Source: Nipponacmea schrenckii (taxonomy: Eukaryota > Mollusca > Gastropoda > Lottiidae). Taken from it: a DNA stretch of 64,000 nt. Positions 35,556-50,500 of this stretch are shown piece after piece. The position numbers were made by a program, and so were the translations under genes. The DNA is taken from assembly GCA_030562195.1 (NCBI GenBank), contig JAUJPP010000005.1:30367106-30431105 (forward strand), given 5' to 3'. Every line of letters starts with the position of its first letter. Position 1 is the stretch's first letter. The notes below the pieces were generated by a model. That model saw only the letters and a list, made by a program, of their open reading frames with translations, did not search any database and was not told the origin of the DNA.

Positions 35556-38500
35556 ATAATTCAAGATGTCTTCCTAGTGGAGTTGAATTTCATCTGGAGT
35601 TTATAGTTCTGTGATAATTTTTATATTTTTGCAACTTTTGCAACTGCTTTATGTTACTCTTAATATTTCACACTGTCGTAGTTGAGATGCAGAGTATATT
35701 TTCACTTTCCTTTTTGTTCTAAGCGAAATATTTGTAAATAAAGTAAAATATTTGAAATTTGCAATTTTTTTCTAATTATCTGATTGATCTGAAATTTACA
35801 AAAATAGACATATTGTACATGCAAATCAAACTATGTCATCAACATTTTTGCATCTTTGATTTTTTGGGGTTTATATGTTTTGTGTAAGGCCTTTAGAAAA
35901 TGTTATGGTATTTTTAATCTTACTAAACAATTTGAGAAGGACTGAACCACCTAGTGAATATCTTAAACCAAATGTAACCTAGAAATGTCCCTACTTATAC
36001 TGTACATTATTTCAAAAGATATTTACAGAATATTGCAAGTATTGAATCTAAAGCATATGAAAAAGATGATATTGTTGTTAAGAAATGGAGCTCCAAATTA
36101 ATATAATAGCCGACCTCTTTTATTTTTTCCCCGTCTGTTGTAAATACCTATATTTTTAGGGTGATTGTGTAAGATTATATATCTTTTTCCTATTTTTTAA
36201 TGCCAATTATATTATCTTAATATTCTGTTATGTATATAAAGCTTATTAAAAACATACATGTATATAAAAAAATATCTGAAACTAAATATTTGCTAAACCG
36301 TAAATGAGATATTGCATATGAGCAAGAATTTTGTATCGCGTCTGTATGGCTTGTTTCTTCATCAATTTATCTTAAATTTTCTTTTATACCCTAATTGTAA
36401 AAAGATGTATTTGGTGTATTTTAAAAGAAATTAAATTTTTTATTTTTTTTATTATTTGTTTCTTATTTGAACAAATATCTCTAACTTTGTTGCTAATTTT
36501 CTGATCAATCTGATTCTCGGAATATAGACAGATTGTCCATACAGATAATTCCGGGTTTGGAGTGAGGACTCGGTTTTTTAAAATATCGCCCCAAATCCCT
36601 GTGTAAATTAAAGATATCGACAAAAAAATATTGAATATTGTAGATAGTCACAATCCACGTAGAAGAAAATATACTGACCGGAAGTGATACATGATCCCTC
36701 ATCTTATAGTAACACAATTTAGCCAAATTTTAATTCCTTCGACATTCTTATCCGATTTGTACGATATTACTTTATCTTAAAGTATGGAGAGAATTTTGAA
36801 TTTCGAATATAAATTCATTTTCTATAGATATACTGATATTGGGTGATATCCGGAATTATAGCCCATATATATAGACATTTTTACAACATATTAATAAATA
36901 TCTGAAACCACATTTTATGTTTGATTTTTGATATTAAGTCTAAAAACTTTTGAGTGATCATTGGGCTTTGAGTTATTTTTATCATCCTTTTTCAAGGGGC
37001 TAAATATTGAAAAGAACGGTGCTGTTATACAATGATATTATACTTAATATCAGGTTTCAATACTTTCAATATTTTTTGTGGGGCTAAAGTGTCCATTTAC
37101 TTATAAAATCTGTAATGAATAATGATATAAAAATTTAAAAATAAATATTATCGTGAACAATTATGAAAATCTTTCTAAAAATTATATGTAATTGAAATTT
37201 ATAAACAATGATTACTCCCAGTATTTGGATTTGTATCCTCCACCTCCAGTATAGAGAGAAATTTTGAAATTGTTTCTGATTATCTTATACTAATCGATTG
37301 TATCATCGCATTTTAATTTTTCAAAGAAATCCTCAATATTGCTTCTGTTAATAAGATTGTTATTTGGTTTGACATTTATATTAAATTTAGAAGTAAGTTT
37401 AGTAAACATGTAAGTTGTTTCTTTTTAATATGTAACAATGTATGTAACTTGTCTAAAATTAAATAAAGTTATCAATTGATTATCAACATAGACACTTTGT
37501 TAAACGCATTTTATTATAGATAGTGGTTCATAAACATCTTTATAAAATGACAAATGAAATTTGAAGGAGTAGTGCAACAGCATGGTACATCTTACCGGTT
37601 TATTATCAACTGTCTTTTATACCTTGACCTTTCATGTATCAAGAAAGTTTTTTATTCAGCCACTACAGCCGATTAGAGTCCTTTAACAAGTTTTCTCTAC
37701 ATCATACACCACACCTAATATTATTTAGTTTCACCACCCACTACACACCATACGTAATCTAGTTCCACTCCTCAATAGAAACCACACCTAATCTAGTTCC
37801 ACCCCTCACCACCCACCACACCTAACCAGCTCCACCCCGCACCAATCACACCTAATCTAGCTCCACTCTCACTACAAACCACCTAATCTAGTTCCATTCA
37901 TCATCCCTCACCATACACCAAACCTAACATATTTCCACCAATCACAATATAATCAAATTCTTCCATCCCATTTAGATTAGGCCTATCTTGCTTTCAGACG
38001 CAGTGCTGACCCAGTATTGGCATTGACATTGGCCTTGTTCATTTCCTGATCAATTAATCGTCATTAACTATACTTATATCCATAAAATTACAAATAATTA
38101 TTTCAGGAAGAATTGAAGTGTAAGCTTTGTCTCAATAATTACTCTTTTTAGAGATTTTATCGGACTATGCCTGGATTCCGATGTAAGGTTACGATACTAG
38201 GTGTTTGTACAAAAAGTAGTAATTTAATTTGTATCTCCTGAAAAATATTGTTTAATTCGATCTTATAATTAGATAACGGTCTTGTTGCCGCGTGTATGAT
38301 TTCAGATTTTGATACAATGGCGGAACGTAAAGTACTCTGGGATGAGATCGTTTTCTGATGTGGAAGATATAATAAATAATGTATGTTATTTTTAGTGTAG
38401 AAGGTTCTTGACATTGATTCTTGATCTATGAATACATATAACATAATCAGATATTTTAGAATATTAAATTTTATTTTCATATTTTAAAATTATTATTATA

Positions 38501-41500
38501 TTTAAAAGGGCACTGGATTCAGGTGATTGAATTAGCATTGGCATAATGCCTAATGTCTTTTCAATAAAAATGTACATTGAATTCTGCATATTTTAATACT
38601 GAACGGGTAATTATTTTCTTGTCATGTGCGTATAAACTCACGTGGTGCTTTTATGGTTTATTATCTATTATTATATTTAAAAAGGCACTGGATTCAGGTG
38701 ATTGAATTAGTATTGGCTTAGTGCCTAATGTCTTTTCAATCAAAATTTTCATTGAAATCTATATATTTTAATACTGAACGGGTAATTATTTTCTCGTCTT
38801 GGGCGTATTAAGTCACAAAAAAATTATTTAAGACCAACGCAGATTATCTGACAATTTGGTATTACTGTACAAAAGAAATTGTTACATAATATATACTGGC
38901 TCTTAGCAACAGTATACAGGTCGAACTTAAGCTTCGACTAATTCATTAATTTGTGTATGTTCTTTTTGAAAATGATATATACAATTATGTCCCATTTAAA
39001 TCAGAAAAACTTAGGTATAAGCTTATCTTTTATTCACTTCATAACATAACATTAAAAAATTAACTTATTGAAGAAGATTAGCTAAAGGGACGTAACTCGT
39101 AGAATTCAGAACATAGTAATTCACGAGGAATACGATCACCACTTATCAACGCTTCATCACCTTTTATGGATTTTCTTGTCCGTGAATAACCATTTTTTTT
39201 TAACAATAATAAGAGTTCAGATATTCTGAACTCCAGCTATTCCAAAAAGTATGCCATTTCTTGTGAAAATGGCTTATTCTTTTAAACACTTATAGCTTGC
39301 TTAACTGCAGATTTGCCTTTAAGAACCCAAAAACAAAAAGTGTATGTTCTGTGCAATGAAGTCCCTGACAATGTACACTTTGAATAAAGAACTTCACCGG
39401 CTTGTAAACTTGATGTGTCTTCGTAAAATGCTACTCTCTGTACAGCAAGTACCAACCACTGATATTCAGTTGAAATCTTTTAATCGATGCTGTAGTTCTG
39501 ACAAGACGACGATACTTGCCGAATTTTTCAAAATCAATAAAACTTACTTGGTTTTGACTTATACAGGTGATGAAAGATTTGTTTCTCCTTTCAACTTTTA
39601 CTTTATCATCCATTGATGCTGATCGTATATCTGGAGGCCAATCCATTAGTCCGAGAGGTCACCTTGGCGAACGTCATCCCAATCTAAACCTTAAGACCAT
39701 AAAGACTGGAACATGACCTTGGATCTAACTGTGTATGAAGCAATAAGACCCAGCGGATCATATACTTGAGCTGCCTGGGATAAAACTTTGCTCTTGTTTA
39801 ATGTGGAATCAATAACACGTCTTTGTGTAACCTGATACGTTCACTTTTAGTAACAATTTATGCTTGTGGCACGGATCAGTTACTGAAACATACTCTCCAT
39901 CGGTCAGCTAATTTGGACATGAGAGGTTACTAGTGGTGTTGGCCAGATAGAGAGATACAAGTATAGTACTGGATAGAGTTAAAAAGAGGATTGGGAGTTA
40001 ACCGCTGTTCTGACCAGACAAGCCAAAATGTTGCAGAGGATTGATATGATTTGTAGTTTTTTGAAGTTCATAATGGGTAAATATATACATACGATTGTTG
40101 AAGTTCCTGTGTTGTATTGTATGATCCTCCAAATGACCCCGCCAACTATGGAACGCCATTTAAGCAAAATGTCAGTTCACAGATTCTTAATTAGTTTAGT
40201 AGATTGCAACAGTTTCGTAGAAAATCTATTCGTTTCGAGAAAAATTTGGCCGTTTCGTGAAAATCTATTCGTTTCGTAAAAAATCTAGGTTTCGTAAAAA
40301 ATTTTGGGTTTCGTAAAATTTACGGTAGCGCACAGTGTCAGGGGCTATGATGTCAATAATATAAGTACTGTATGTGTACCTCTAGAGCAGCCTTTTTCTA
40401 TAGGGGCAAACGTCCAGACATATTTAATAACTAGCGCTTATTCCCGGCTTCGCCCGGGGTTATTTACCAGTCACTTGAATAATATCTCATGCCCACGATA
40501 TTTCTTTTAATTCAATGCATGAGTAGTTGGTAGTGAAAAAACATTCAGTACTTAAAAGTTAAAAATATCGGCGCCGAATATTTGAGAGGCATTCTATTGG
40601 TTTAAATTGTAGACATGGTTATCCAAAAACAATTTGTCATCGGCCTTCACGTACTTGATAACTATTGGTAAATCTGTTAATAGCCGAAGTAAATAAAATA
40701 AAAAAAAATTATGCCGTTTCACTCGGCAGTCTTCAGTGTGTTTTTTGACAAAGTAAACAACGAATGCGTAAACAAAGACACAGGTGCACATCTTTGCATT
40801 TCCAGGAATATGCATCCACAGTCTCGCCGTCTCTCAGTTATTCCCGGCTTCGCCCGGGGTTATTTACCAGTCACTTGAATGTCTTGACTTTCACACCCAC
40901 CAACACAAACCACAGACATATACACTCTAAAAGCTCAATAGTTTGGAAGGCTGATTGATATTGGTTATAAAGCTGCATTGGATGCCCCTTGACTGATCAG
41001 TCTTGAAGGACTTCAGGGTAGACTACGTTTCGTTGTCTCTACTGGTGTCAGTATGAAGAGATTTCTGGGGTTTGCAACTCTGGAGCAGGCGAAAGTGGCA
41101 TTGCGTGTAATAATGTGATTATTAATGCAAATACTTTGATTGAACTTTATATCATCATAAATCTGCGTGATATAATCAAAATATCAATGTGTAGCGTATG
41201 GCCAAAAAAATACACAAAGACCTGAGCTAGAACATTTATATGTACACGACAAGTGGGGCTTTACTATTTCCATTCAAACGAGACAAGGAAGTTAAATTCG
41301 ATATATATAGTTATTTTATTTAGTTATTTAGCTATCGAGCTTTAAAGTACATTAGAAATGTTTTTCGGAATGTTGTATCTGTTTTTTTTGGACTTTCCAT
41401 TCAGTCAGTCCCGTAAGTATACTGGCCTTTTTAGTGAATTCTGTTATCTATGTGACAGCACTTATTCTACCCGAGATCTATTCATTCCTTACTAATTAGA

Positions 41501-44500
41501 TAATAAAAATATAAAGACAGAATCTGAAAAATGTTGTTGTCTAAAGTTTCACCCTTATTAGCATTAGTTTTTCAGTTAAACATACGTGCCATCGTTTCAG
41601 TAATATGCTGTTAATGTAAGTATTAATACCATTCTACAACAAGATTTTATCTGAGGCTGTACCCAAGTAACTGTAGACACAAAGAGTTATGTCCTCTAAA
41701 TGCTGAATGACAAAAGATATAGAAAATTAAATGAAGTGAACGTCCTACTCTTAATATACAAGGCTGAAGTCAGAAACACGTATGACAAACACAAATGAAT
41801 GAACATGTTACGACTCAGATTGCATAAGCACTCGCTAAGCACAATTGTCAACTTAAACTAAAGATATATTGGTCAATTGATAGTTGAGCTAAGCATACAC
41901 AATAAATATTTAAAATGTATATGACTTGTCAACTTCTAAATCTAATTTAAAGCGGTTAACATACCTCCCTTATTCAAGCTATGTCATTTATATAAGTTAA
42001 ATGTATAATAATAATAATAATAGTTTTATTCAATAGTAAAGAGGCCACAGGCCCATTATACAAATCATAACACATTTTTATATAATATTGACTGGACTAA
42101 TTTAGCATTTGCTCGTAAATACCTTTCTCTTTTTGAAAGATAAAAATGTATATTTTGCTAAATTGTTCAGGATGGCAGTATTTTGGGAGGACATAAGCAT
42201 GGATAGTTTTTGACAGGATAGGTATTCATAATAATATTTGGGTATTAGATTTTCTCTTAGGTCACGGTAAAATGCAGAAATTAAAACAAAATGGTACTCC
42301 GTTTCAATATGTGGTCTGATGCATAGAGGGTAGTGTCTTTCACCTCTAATTAGTCCAAGTTTTCGCCCCTCTTCTATCATTAAGTTGTGGTTTGAACACC
42401 TCAATTTGCATAATGCAATACGAAATTGATATAGTGATAGAAATCTAATTTAGAGGTTGTTTGTTATATAGAGTGCCATTGTTGGCTATCAACATCTATA
42501 CATCTTTGTTTGAACATTTGTTTTAATCTACTTAATCTTTCAACACACCTTGTATCAAGATGCAGTCCATCCAAAAAAATGTGCTTCATTCAAATCGTGG
42601 CTTTAAAATTTGGATTGCTGATTGTAAATTGGTGATTTTAATTTGGATATATGCTAGTCTCTTGAACTTGCGAAAATAAAACAGATAAAGCTTACATAAA
42701 TGAAATTTTCCCATGATTTTCTACAAAGCTTTACTGACTAAAAGTCATTGCCTAAGAGCATCGTTCAAAGCTGTTTATCAAGTTTTACTATCTCAGAGAT
42801 AAATTTCTGTCTATCTCTGAGAAATGTCTTTAGGGTCTGGATACTGCCATATTCCTCTACAACATCATTAACATTCTTCTTTAAGTCGTCGTGACCTGGT
42901 TTCGGCAGAATATTCTGTAATGACTGAAATAATCTGTATCTAGGTTGATCAAATCGAGATCTTTTACCAAAGATCAGCAAATTTTGTTTCTAAAATAAAT
43001 CCATCTATAGTCGTCCGTGACATTATTCACTGTTGGCATAACTGATGTCCGTGACCAAGGTCACACCCGTTGTATTGCTAGCCGAACGTTTCCCATGTAT
43101 CTGGTAGTCTTTGTTGACCCCTTGGTCAAAAGGAAATATGAAATTCATCTTTTTTCTACCGTAAAATTAATATTCAATAGAATATGCTTTATTATCTCCA
43201 ATTGTTCAGAAAAGAGATGTAAACCAGCTTTGCATTTGTCTATTTTTAGAACTACTAGAATTTAACACAGCAGTAACTGTTGTAACGAATTTAAGACCGC
43301 TTCCTGATGTCTTTATTGGCGAGGAATTTATATTCGACTGTTCTTTCCCCAATCCAAATCAAGATTCACTAGTATACAAGGCCACATGGTAAGTCATTTT
43401 GTTTTGTATTGATCAAGGATGTTTAATTTTATAAAGCCTCCTTGGAATAAATAGTAGAAATAGGATCTTTCAAGATCCGTATTTTTATCAGATAAGATGG
43501 TAATCAAATTTGAAAATGATACATCGTCTGTTCATTACTCCGTTCGTAGCCGTATGACAAGATGTCCCTGTCAGGTGCGTGATCACACGTTCCTTTTAGC
43601 AGCTGTTAAATTCCTAAGAGGTGAGGGTCTACCTGATCAGCGTTTAAGCATATCCAAAGTGAGCGAAGTCATCTTTTAACAGATGAATATTGGCTTTCGA
43701 GGACGATGCATGGAATAAGCATTCGTGATCAACCAGTCTTTGCCCTTAAAGTAGATAGTATGGTCCAGATGTAAGCGATTCCTTCTTGTGAGCATCCATT
43801 GGTGAACTGGATTGTTTGTTTTGATGTTCATCACACAAGTCAAATCTAAGATCTTGGACTGCAGGCTCTGTGGAATCACGACTCTTGATCCATGGACAAG
43901 TTATGCGTGACACATTCTGACCGTACGACTTCCTGAACTTGTTAACTTCTTCGGCTATCTCAATGTTCTTGAGTGCCAACGTTTACGAATTTGGCGCACC
44001 TCTGTAGAAATCGCTGGTTCCTTTATTGACTATTGATGGGGCATGATGGCATCTACAGGCTGAAGACAGTTGACTTTGAAGGCGCACACCATATGCATTT
44101 CTTCACTACCCTTCCCTCTATCTAATTCGATGCCATCTCCAAATGACAAATGAATCAGGGCATCAGCATTGCCATAGTCCACTTCTTTCCTGTATTCAAT
44201 GCCGTAGTCAAACAGGTTCAGACACCGGGCCCAACAAGCTAGAGAGTGACGTCACGTTGTTAGGACCGAAAAGTGATGTCAGTGGCATTCTGATCATTCA
44301 CAAGTATGAACTGACGTCAGTAGGGGCACTGGTCGAGCTTCTGCAAGCCATAAATGATGGACACGGCTACCTTGTGAATTTGCCCTTGCGAAGTGGGAAG
44401 AGTGTTGGACACGTTGGCTATTGGGCGCCCGCTCTTCTGCCTGGCTGATGATAAAACAGGAGTGCTCCCATTTCAACTAGGTTACCGTATTCGTTGAACT

Positions 44501-47500
44501 AGACAGCATTCCAAAGACCTAAGGTGGTGCCTTCTTTGAAGCCAGGTCGTTTCGAGGAGCGAAAGGAATATTACTTTAAAGTCCTTCAGGCATCTCGATT
44601 GTTGCTTAAGCGGTCCGGGAATCCATACCACAGTTGATCAAGGGTTAGGACAGCATAAGGCTCGTTGGATGAATTTTTCTGTGTCGGAGTAACAGAACTC
44701 TTTTAAATTTAAACTAAGTTCCATTTCTTCTATGTATAACTATGAATAGGAAATGGCATAACGTATGCACACGATTTATATATACCATCGAGTATATAGT
44801 AGTTTCTATCTCTGTATACGGATTTAGATAGGAATCCACTCTTCACATATTGGTCTTTTTGCATGTACTAACAATAATTATAATATGTTTATTTATAATA
44901 GGTTTGTTGACAATGTGATTGTATACGAGTCTACATACACAGATTATAATGATGTCAATAAAATGAGAAGTTTAACTGATACCAGGTTAAGAGAGAGTAA
45001 CATCATTACAGTCGGATTTCAGGTAAAATATGTCATGATTCTAGTAATATGTATTACTTCTCAGAATGTTGCATCAATTGTTTGAACTAAAATTCAGAAA
45101 CGCATTAAATCAAAAATGTTCGATAGCTTATTTTATATACAGTAGAACATGTATTCAATAACCATTCAAGAGAATTTTCAGAAATGGTCGCTGAATGAAG
45201 GTTTCTTATGGGGTGAACTGTAAGACCATTTTGTTTTGACATTTTGATAGGATCTTACCCTTACTCAAACATGGCCGGGTTTCTACTGTTTTTGTGTGCC
45301 GTCTCCAATCTACCGACGGGATACCCAATTCTGTCGTGTTTTCGTTTTCCACAAAATTCTTTCATAAAATATTACCATTTACTTGTATTTTAATTGCCGG
45401 TAACACGCGTTAATATGTTTTTATAACATCTGGTACACTCTACTTTCGCTTTCGTACTTGTAAAGACAATTTACACTTTCTGTAGCATGTAAGTTGAACA
45501 CGTTAAATTTGTTTCTATGACACATGTTCACCTAGATTTATTCTGATATAACTCCTTCTCAATTCGTATCTAGTCACTTCAACTATATGACTGAAGTACC
45601 AATTAAATACTTATCTCATGACAGTTTGGTTTTGAATATCAGAATGCACTCTGTATTCTCTTTTTAATGATATACATTTTATTGGTTACAATTATGTTAA
45701 AGAGCTCTATGTCAAGCTCAGAGATGATTTCATATATAGATATAATAGCAATGAGTTTTACACATGCACCTAATTTGACGCACAGATTTAGTATTTGAAA
45801 TTGTAAATCATATGAAAATATCGAGTTGTTTTGCGGATAGGACGTTTTCTATTAATTTATTATTTTTACTTTAGCTTCATTGTGATTTAAATGCAGCCGT
45901 AGATAGTGTTGGTAACCCGAGTTTGCCATCGACAAGTAACACGAAATTTATTGGAATAAAAGTGAGTTACAGGTTTTCATAACCAAAGCTGATTTTGGAC
46001 AACAGTTTAAAACATTTCATTAGGGGGTGGCACTATTTTCAAAATGAACCTTAGCCATGTTGTACCCCTCTATAAATGGAGGCAGTCGTTGTGATTGTGC
46101 AAAGATGCTAAATTTTACCAGTTGAACAATGCTAACCCCCTTGTCCATACCCTCTGAAAGTCAGTAACGTGAATATTTGGTAAAATATTGCAAGTTTTGT
46201 AAAGAATATGGTGTTACTCTGCTTTGGACAATTTCAGGTCAGCAGAACTATGTGACCATGGTAAATTACACAACACAGCATTGCTGTATTCATAGTCTCT
46301 CTATTATTTTTTTAATTTTGGCAACAAAAACATATGTTGATGGCTGAAAATAGAGCAAATTTGGCATTATATTATAATGTCAATGTCTTATAAATGTTGT
46401 AAGTTAAAGTATATTGAAGGTAAAGAATGGCTGCTAACACATCTTTCACAAGGTCACAGGCAAACAAGACATAAGTTAGTACTAACTATGTAGAGAAGGC
46501 GGAATTTCCTAGCGGATTGCTATTGATATCAATCAACATATGTTGTAGCTGCTAAGACCAAAACGAGCAGGTCAAGCGCAGCGAACGAAGAATGCAGCTG
46601 GTCAACTGCTAGCTGAGCTGGTTTCAGGAGTACCTATTATACACTAGGCAGCATATCCGTGCAAGCATAACATAGCAGAATGTAGCATCCTTCATACAGA
46701 TGTATGAGCTTGTGAACGCCAAATCAATCTGCTATTGACAACGATGAGAGCACAAAGCAACCATGGCTCTAACTTGAGGTTCGCTATGTACGAGATACTT
46801 CACTTTCACTGCCAAAATCAAGCGATCTATTTCGCCTCATGAAGGATCACAAGAAACCCTGGATGAGAACTATGCTGTGAATCTGAAACCATATCTGAAT
46901 GATATCACTTCCAATGTTGAGATGACTTTGGATGACCTTAACTAAGCCATGGAAACAACTGATATGATTTTTACGATTATAAAGAAGAATTTCAAAATCT
47001 AAATGCTATTTTTGGAGAGATCGAAACTGTAGGGGTTATGTACAGAGGGGTTAGACTGTATTAGTTGGTCAATCTTTGGTATTTTCCCATCTCAGATTGA
47101 CCATCTCCATACTCTAGAGGGGGTATTTAGTTTAATTATTGGTACTAAAACCACACAATCATTTCATCGCTTCAATGTTTACATTTAAAATTCATGATTT
47201 GATTTAAGTATTGTTCAATATTTTATTTAGGTGTCCAATCCGATAATCAATTTAAAAGAGGGAGATAAAGCAACAATAAGTATTCGGCCTACAGTTCCTA
47301 TAGGTTGTAGTATACCTGAAGGGTGTACACTAGCAGTAACTGCTGATATACCCCAGGACGAGGAAGAGAAATGTGAACCTACTCCCACAGCTATTGGCGT
47401 GTGTGGTATTGCTATCAAAACTTCAGAATGGAACAAGTGGTATCAATTAGAGATCACTTCAACTATAACAGAGGATTATAGACAAGACGTTATACAAAAG

Positions 47501-50500
47501 AAAGTATTTCTACGAACGGAAGATACATACTTTGAGCAACGTATCTGGGGTAAATACGTCCTTGAACCAGTGACTGTAAGTTTTATTCGATGATTTCAAT
47601 CAGATTTGGATTCCTCAATTGTTGGATTCTCTACTCTTAACAGTAGAATTATATACTCTAACTGTAGGATTCTCTACTCTAACAGTATGATTCTCTACTC
47701 TAACAGTAGGATTCTTTACTCTAACTGTAGGATTCTCTACTCTAAACGTAGGATTCTCTACTCTAACACTAGGATTCTCTACTCTAACAGTAGTATTCTC
47801 TACTCTAAACGTAGGATTCTCTACTCTAACTGTAGGATTCTCTACTCTAAACGTAGGATTCTCTACTCTAACAGTAAGATTCTCTACTCTAACAGTTGGA
47901 TTCTCTACTCTAACAGTAGGATTCTCTATTCTAACAGTAGGATTCTCTACTCTAACAGTTGGATTCTCTACTCTAACAGTAGGATTCTCTACTCTAACAG
48001 TTGGATTCTCTACCCTAACAGTATGATTCTCAAGTCTAACTGTAGGATTCTCTACTCTAACAGTTGGATTCTCTACTCTAACAGTAGGATTCTCTACTCT
48101 AACAGTAAGATTCTCTACTCTAACAGTGGGATTCTCTACTCTAACAGTGGGATTCTCTACTCTAACAGTTGGATTCTCTACTCTAACAGTTGGATTCTCT
48201 ACTCTAACTGTAGGATTCTCTACTCTAACAGTAGGATTCTCTACTCTAACAGTAGGATTCTCTACTCTAACAGTGGGATTCTCTACTCTAACAGTGGGAT
48301 TCTCTACTCTAACAGTAAGATTCTCTACTCTAACAGTAGGATTCTCTACCCTAAAAGTATGATTCTCTACTCTAACAGTAGGATTCTCTACTCTAACAGT
48401 AGGGTTCTCTACTCTAACAGTAGGATTCTCTACCCTAACAGTATGATTCTCTACTCTTACAGTAGGATTCTCTACTCTAACAGTATGATTCTCTACTCTA
48501 ACAGTAGGATTCTCTACTATAACAGTATGATTCTCTACTCTAACAGTAGTATTCTCTACTCTTACAGTATGATTCTCTACTCTAACAGTAGGATTCTCTA
48601 CTATAACAGTAGGATTCTCTACTATAACAGTATGATTCTCTACTCTAACAGTAGTATTCTCTACTCTTACAGAAAGATTTTCTACTCTAACAGTAGTATT
48701 CTCTACTCTAACAGTAGGATTCTCTACTCTAACAGTAGGATTCTCTACTCTAACAGTAGGGTTCTCTACTCTAACAGTAGGGTTCTCTACTCTAACAGTA
48801 GGATTCTCTACCCTAACAGTATGAGTCTCTACTCTTACAGTTGGATTCTCCACTCTAACAGTATAATTCTCTACTCTAACGGTAGGATTCTCTACTCTAA
48901 CTGTATGGTTCTCAAGTCTAACAGTAGGACTCTCTATTCTAACAGTAGTAGTCTCTACTCTAACAGTAGGATTCTCTACTCTAACAGTGGGATTCTCTAC
49001 TCTAACAGTAGGATTCTCTACCCTAACAGTATGATTCTCTACTCTAACAGTAGGAGTCTCTACTCTAACTGTAGGATTATCTACTCTAACAGTATGATTC
49101 TCTACTCTTACAGTAGGATTCTCTACTCTAACAGTAGTATTCTCTACTCTAACAGTATGATTCTCTACTCTAACAGTAGTATTCTCTACTCTTACAGTAT
49201 GATTCTCTACTCTAACAGTAGGATTCTCTACTCTGACAGTATGATTCTCTACTCTAACAGTTGGATTCTCTACTCTTACAGTATGATTCTCTACTCTAAC
49301 AGTAGTATTCTCTACTCTTACAGTATGATTCTCTACTCTAACAGTAGTATTCTCTAATCTAACAGTATGATTCTCTACTCTAACAGTATGATTCTCTACT
49401 CTAACAGTAGTATTCTCTACTCTTACAGTATGATTCTCTACTCTAACAGTAGGATTCTCTACTCTAACAGTATGATTCTCTACTCTAACAGTAGGATTCT
49501 CTACTCTAACAGTATGATTCTCTACTCTAACAGTAGTATTCTCTACTCTAACAGTATGATTCTCTACTCTAACAGTAGGATTCTCTACTCTAACAGTAGG
49601 ATTCTCTACTCTAACTGTATGATTCTCTACTCTAACAGTAGGATTCTCTACTCTAACAGTAGGATTCTCTACTCTAACAGTAGGATTCTCTACTCTAACA
49701 GTATGATTCTCTACTCTAACAGTAGGATTTTCTACTCTAACAGTATGATTCTCTACTCTAACAGTATGATTCTCTACTCTAACAGTATGATTCTCTACTC
49801 AACAGTAGGATTCTCTACTCTAACAGTAGTATTCTCTACTCTAACAGTAGGATTCTCTACTCTAACAGTAGGGTTCTCTACTCTAACAGTAGGATTCTCT
49901 ACCCTAACAGTATGATTCTCTACTCTTACAGTAGGATTCTCTACTCTAACAGTAGGATTCTCTACTCTAACAGTAGGATTCTCTACTCTAACAGTATGAT
50001 TCTCAAGTCTAACAGTAGTATTCTCTACTCTAACAGTATGATTCTCTACTCTAACAGTTGGATTCTCTACTCTTACAGTATAATTCTCTACTCTAACAGT
50101 AGGATTCTCTACCCTAACAGTAGGATTCTCTACTCTAACAGTAGGATTATCTACTCTTTCAGGTGGATTTGCTATTCGATATGATTCGATATTTTTTATT
50201 ATTTCTACCTTAATTTCAGATCAATATAGTCAAGAATACGTCACTCATAGAAGGCAAAGTGTGTCAAATGTTCAATAAATTATATTTTCGGGATTTTTAC
50301 AGCAACTTGCGGTAACAAAAAAATTTATTCTATTACGCAATTAGTTGCAATTGTCGCTTTTTTCTGGATTGTACATAATAAAACATATCCCCAAATCTAT
50401 GACTACCTAAGATCAAATCATTGTCCCTTTTAACATTATCCGCCCTTTTCACTGTGTATGTCCATCTTCAAACTACAGAAAGAGAGTCCTCTAGTAAATT

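Noticed and set aside
42765..42980. Minus-strand 71-codon charged helical frame
   Set aside because: It could be a gag or host fragment but shows no identifiable motif, and splice borders were not found.
47606..49357. 583-codon plus-strand open frame (and a 412-codon minus-strand one)
   Set aside because: A 21-bp repeat with no stop in some frames stays open for as long as the repeat lasts. The interval is bounded by a good donor and acceptor, so it is intron.
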